A stretch of DNA of 6,157 nucleotides. It comes from Nitrospirota bacterium. Its GTDB lineage: Bacteria; Nitrospirota; RBG-16-64-22; JACRHK01. The translations under genes were made by a program, and so were the position numbers. The DNA lies in assembly GCA_016217625.1 (NCBI GenBank), contig JACRHK010000118.1, positions 1-6,157 of the forward strand, read 5' to 3'. Under the pieces are notes generated by a model. The model made no database searches and was not told the origin of the DNA. It was given only the letters and a program-made list of their open reading frames with translations. Shown here piece after piece: positions 5,598-6,157 of the stretch. How positions within the stretch are numbered: position 1 is the stretch's first letter; each line of letters begins with the position of its first letter.

Positions 5598-5842
5598 AGA
5601 CGGGGCGGTCTGAGGAGGGGTGGGTCCAGGTGGCCGTGGAGGACACGGGGCCGGGCATCTCCGAGGAGAACCTGTCCCGCCTCTTCACCCCCTTCTTCTC
5701 CACGAAGCCTCCGGGCGAGGGGACGGGTCTGGGGCTCTTCATCTGCCGACAGATTGCCGAGCGGATGGGTGGGCGGATCGACGTCCGGAGCCGCCCCGGC
5801 GAAGGGGCGACGTTTATTCTTTCCCTCAAGCCGGCGGGGTAG
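5594..5842 (+). CDS. C-terminal HATPase part of the sensor kinase, out of frame with the main part
   Basis: This frame encodes the missing half of the kinase ATP-binding domain: D-T-G-P-G-I (G1 box), L-F-T-P-F-F-S-T-K (F box) and G-E-G-T-G-L-G-L (G2 box), then a normal end (G-E-G-A-T-F-I-L-S-L). In-frame sequence just upstream of the GTG (I-L-R, from 5585) also fits the family, which shows that this is the continuation of the upstream gene and not an independent one. The GTG at 5594 overlaps the TGA of the main frame (GTGA), so translational re-initiation is formally possible, although no good RBS is visible. The simplest reading is a single frameshifted gene spanning 3618-5842, by true mutation or sequence error. 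On its own an 82-residue fragment would not be a functional kinase. Confidence 0.75.
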   Translation: MKTGRSEEGWVQVAVEDTGPGISEENLSRLFTPFFSTKPPGEGTGLGLFICRQIAERMGGRIDVRSRPGEGATFILSLKPAG

Positions 5843-5855
5843 GGGGTTCTACCCC
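5836..5855. repeat. Stem-loop spanning the kinase stop codon
   Basis: GGGGTAG (5836-5842, containing the TAG stop) is the inverse of CTACCCC (5849-5855), with a 6-base loop. There is no T-run, so it is not a typical terminator. It marks the left edge of the palindrome-rich, gene-free stretch. Confidence 0.5.
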
Positions 5856-6000
5856 GTAGAGGGCCGTGGCCCCACGGCCAGTAAAGCCCCGTGGGCGTAA
5901 AACCCCGCGTAGAGCGGCGAGGCCGCCACGCGGCTTTTCGCCGTGGGGGCCACGCCCCTCTTCGGGGCCACTGGCCTGTACGGGGGGCTTTACGGCCCCA
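5852..6000. repeat. Cluster of degenerate repeat units and hairpins
   Basis: Non-coding. It contains GGCCGTGG/CCACGGCC (5862-5869, 5872-5879), CGTGG/CCACG (5942-5946, 5950-5954) and GCCCC/GGGGC (5954-5958, 5964-5968). A longer-range pair, GTAAAGCCCC (5881-5890) and GGGGCTTTAC (5984-5993), encloses most of it. Two similar units start at CCCCG 5852 and CCCCG 5903 (each followed by TAGAG and a GGCC-rich palindrome). A third in opposite orientation ends near 5997. It resembles REP/BIME-type intergenic repeats. Confidence 0.6.
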
Positions 6001-6004
6001 CCCC

Positions 6005-6029
6005 TCCCTCCCCTTACAAAGGGGAGGGA
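6005..6029. repeat. C/G-tract palindrome
   Basis: TCCCTCCCC (6005-6013) and GGGGAGGGA (6021-6029) form a perfect 9-bp inverted repeat around the loop TTACAAA. It is the same style of dispersed repeat as the one at 817-838, with a different loop. Confidence 0.65.
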
Positions 6030-6046
6030 AGTCGCGTAGGGCGGCT

Positions 6047-6063
6047 CTCCGCCTCAGGCGGAG
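6047..6063. repeat. Palindrome with CCGCCTCAGGCGG core
   Basis: CTCCGCCT (6047-6054) and AGGCGGAG (6056-6063) are perfect 8-bp arms around one base. The same core is found in altered form at 6115-6126 and inside the kinase gene at 3882-3896. Confidence 0.6.
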
Positions 6064-6076
6064 CGGCCGCCGGTTC

Positions 6077-6145
6077 TTTGTAGGGCGGGGCTCCGTCCCC
6101 GCCAGGGGCAGGCTCCGCCTCAGGCGCAGTGGCCTGCCCTACAAA
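6077..6145. repeat. MITE/REP-like element with 10-bp terminal inverted repeats
   Basis: TTTGTAGGGC (6077-6086) and GCCCTACAAA (6136-6145) are perfect terminal inverted repeats about 69 bp apart end to end. Inside are two further stems: GGCGGGG/CCCCGCC (6084-6090, 6097-6103) and GGCAGGC/GCCTGCC (6107-6113, 6132-6138). There is no coding potential, so it would depend on a transposase elsewhere, for example of the RAYT type. No target-site duplication is evident. Elements ending in TGTAGGGC are frequent intergenic repeats in G+C-rich genomes; the mobile nature here is inferred from structure alone. Confidence 0.6.
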
Positions 6146-6157
6146 ACAAGCGCGGCC

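Noticed and set aside
5843..6157. CRISPR array in the repeat-rich end
   Set aside because: Repeats are palindromic and degenerate, without constant-length repeats or unique spacers.

Overview
The window is G+C-rich (visibly above 60 % outside one island) and reads almost entirely left to right on the + strand. Gene content is that of a respiratory, non-fermenting Gram-negative bacterium: a NapF-type ferredoxin, an Mrp/ApbC ATPase, a membrane-bound PAS histidine kinase, and dispersed C/G-rich palindromic repeats. Lineages such as NC10, Nitrospirota or deep Proteobacteria would fit, but nothing here (no rRNA or marker gene) fixes the taxon.

Region 1 (2-2712) looks like one operon with tight junctions. 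A 5'-truncated Cys-rich protein overlaps a two-cluster ferredoxin of NapF type by 1 nt. After a short gap occupied by a palindromic repeat comes a polytopic membrane protein. This overlaps by 4 nt (ATGA) a Mrp/NBP35-type P-loop ATPase that carries its own N-terminal cysteine motif. Three of the four proteins are cysteine/Fe-S proteins, so the set looks like an accessory or maturation module for a membrane-associated redox enzyme. The enzyme itself is not in the window, so this is inference.

Region 2 (about 2713-3435) is less G+C-rich (97 of 180 bases, 54 %, in 2881-3060). It holds a type II toxin-antitoxin pair, a small antitoxin followed by a MazF/PemK toxin, with a 14-nt overlap and probably its own promoter. 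Directly after the toxin stop there is a short coding-like tail (3352-3435) that may be the remnant of an interrupted gene.

Region 3 (about 3436-5842) starts with GC-rich hairpins. A near-consensus sigma-70 promoter follows (TTGACA, 17 nt, TAAAAT) whose spacer contains a 6+6 bp inverted repeat like an operator. The promoter faces a long sensor histidine kinase (TM, Cache-like sensor, TM, HAMP, PAS, HisKA, HATPase). The kinase reading frame is broken inside the ATPase domain: the main frame stops at 5597 and the G1/F/G2 boxes continue in another frame to 5842. No response regulator is visible.

Region 4 (5843-6157) has no gene. It is packed with palindromes, degenerate direct and inverted repeat units and a roughly 69-bp element with 10-bp terminal inverted repeats, resembling REP/MITE-type intergenic repeats.
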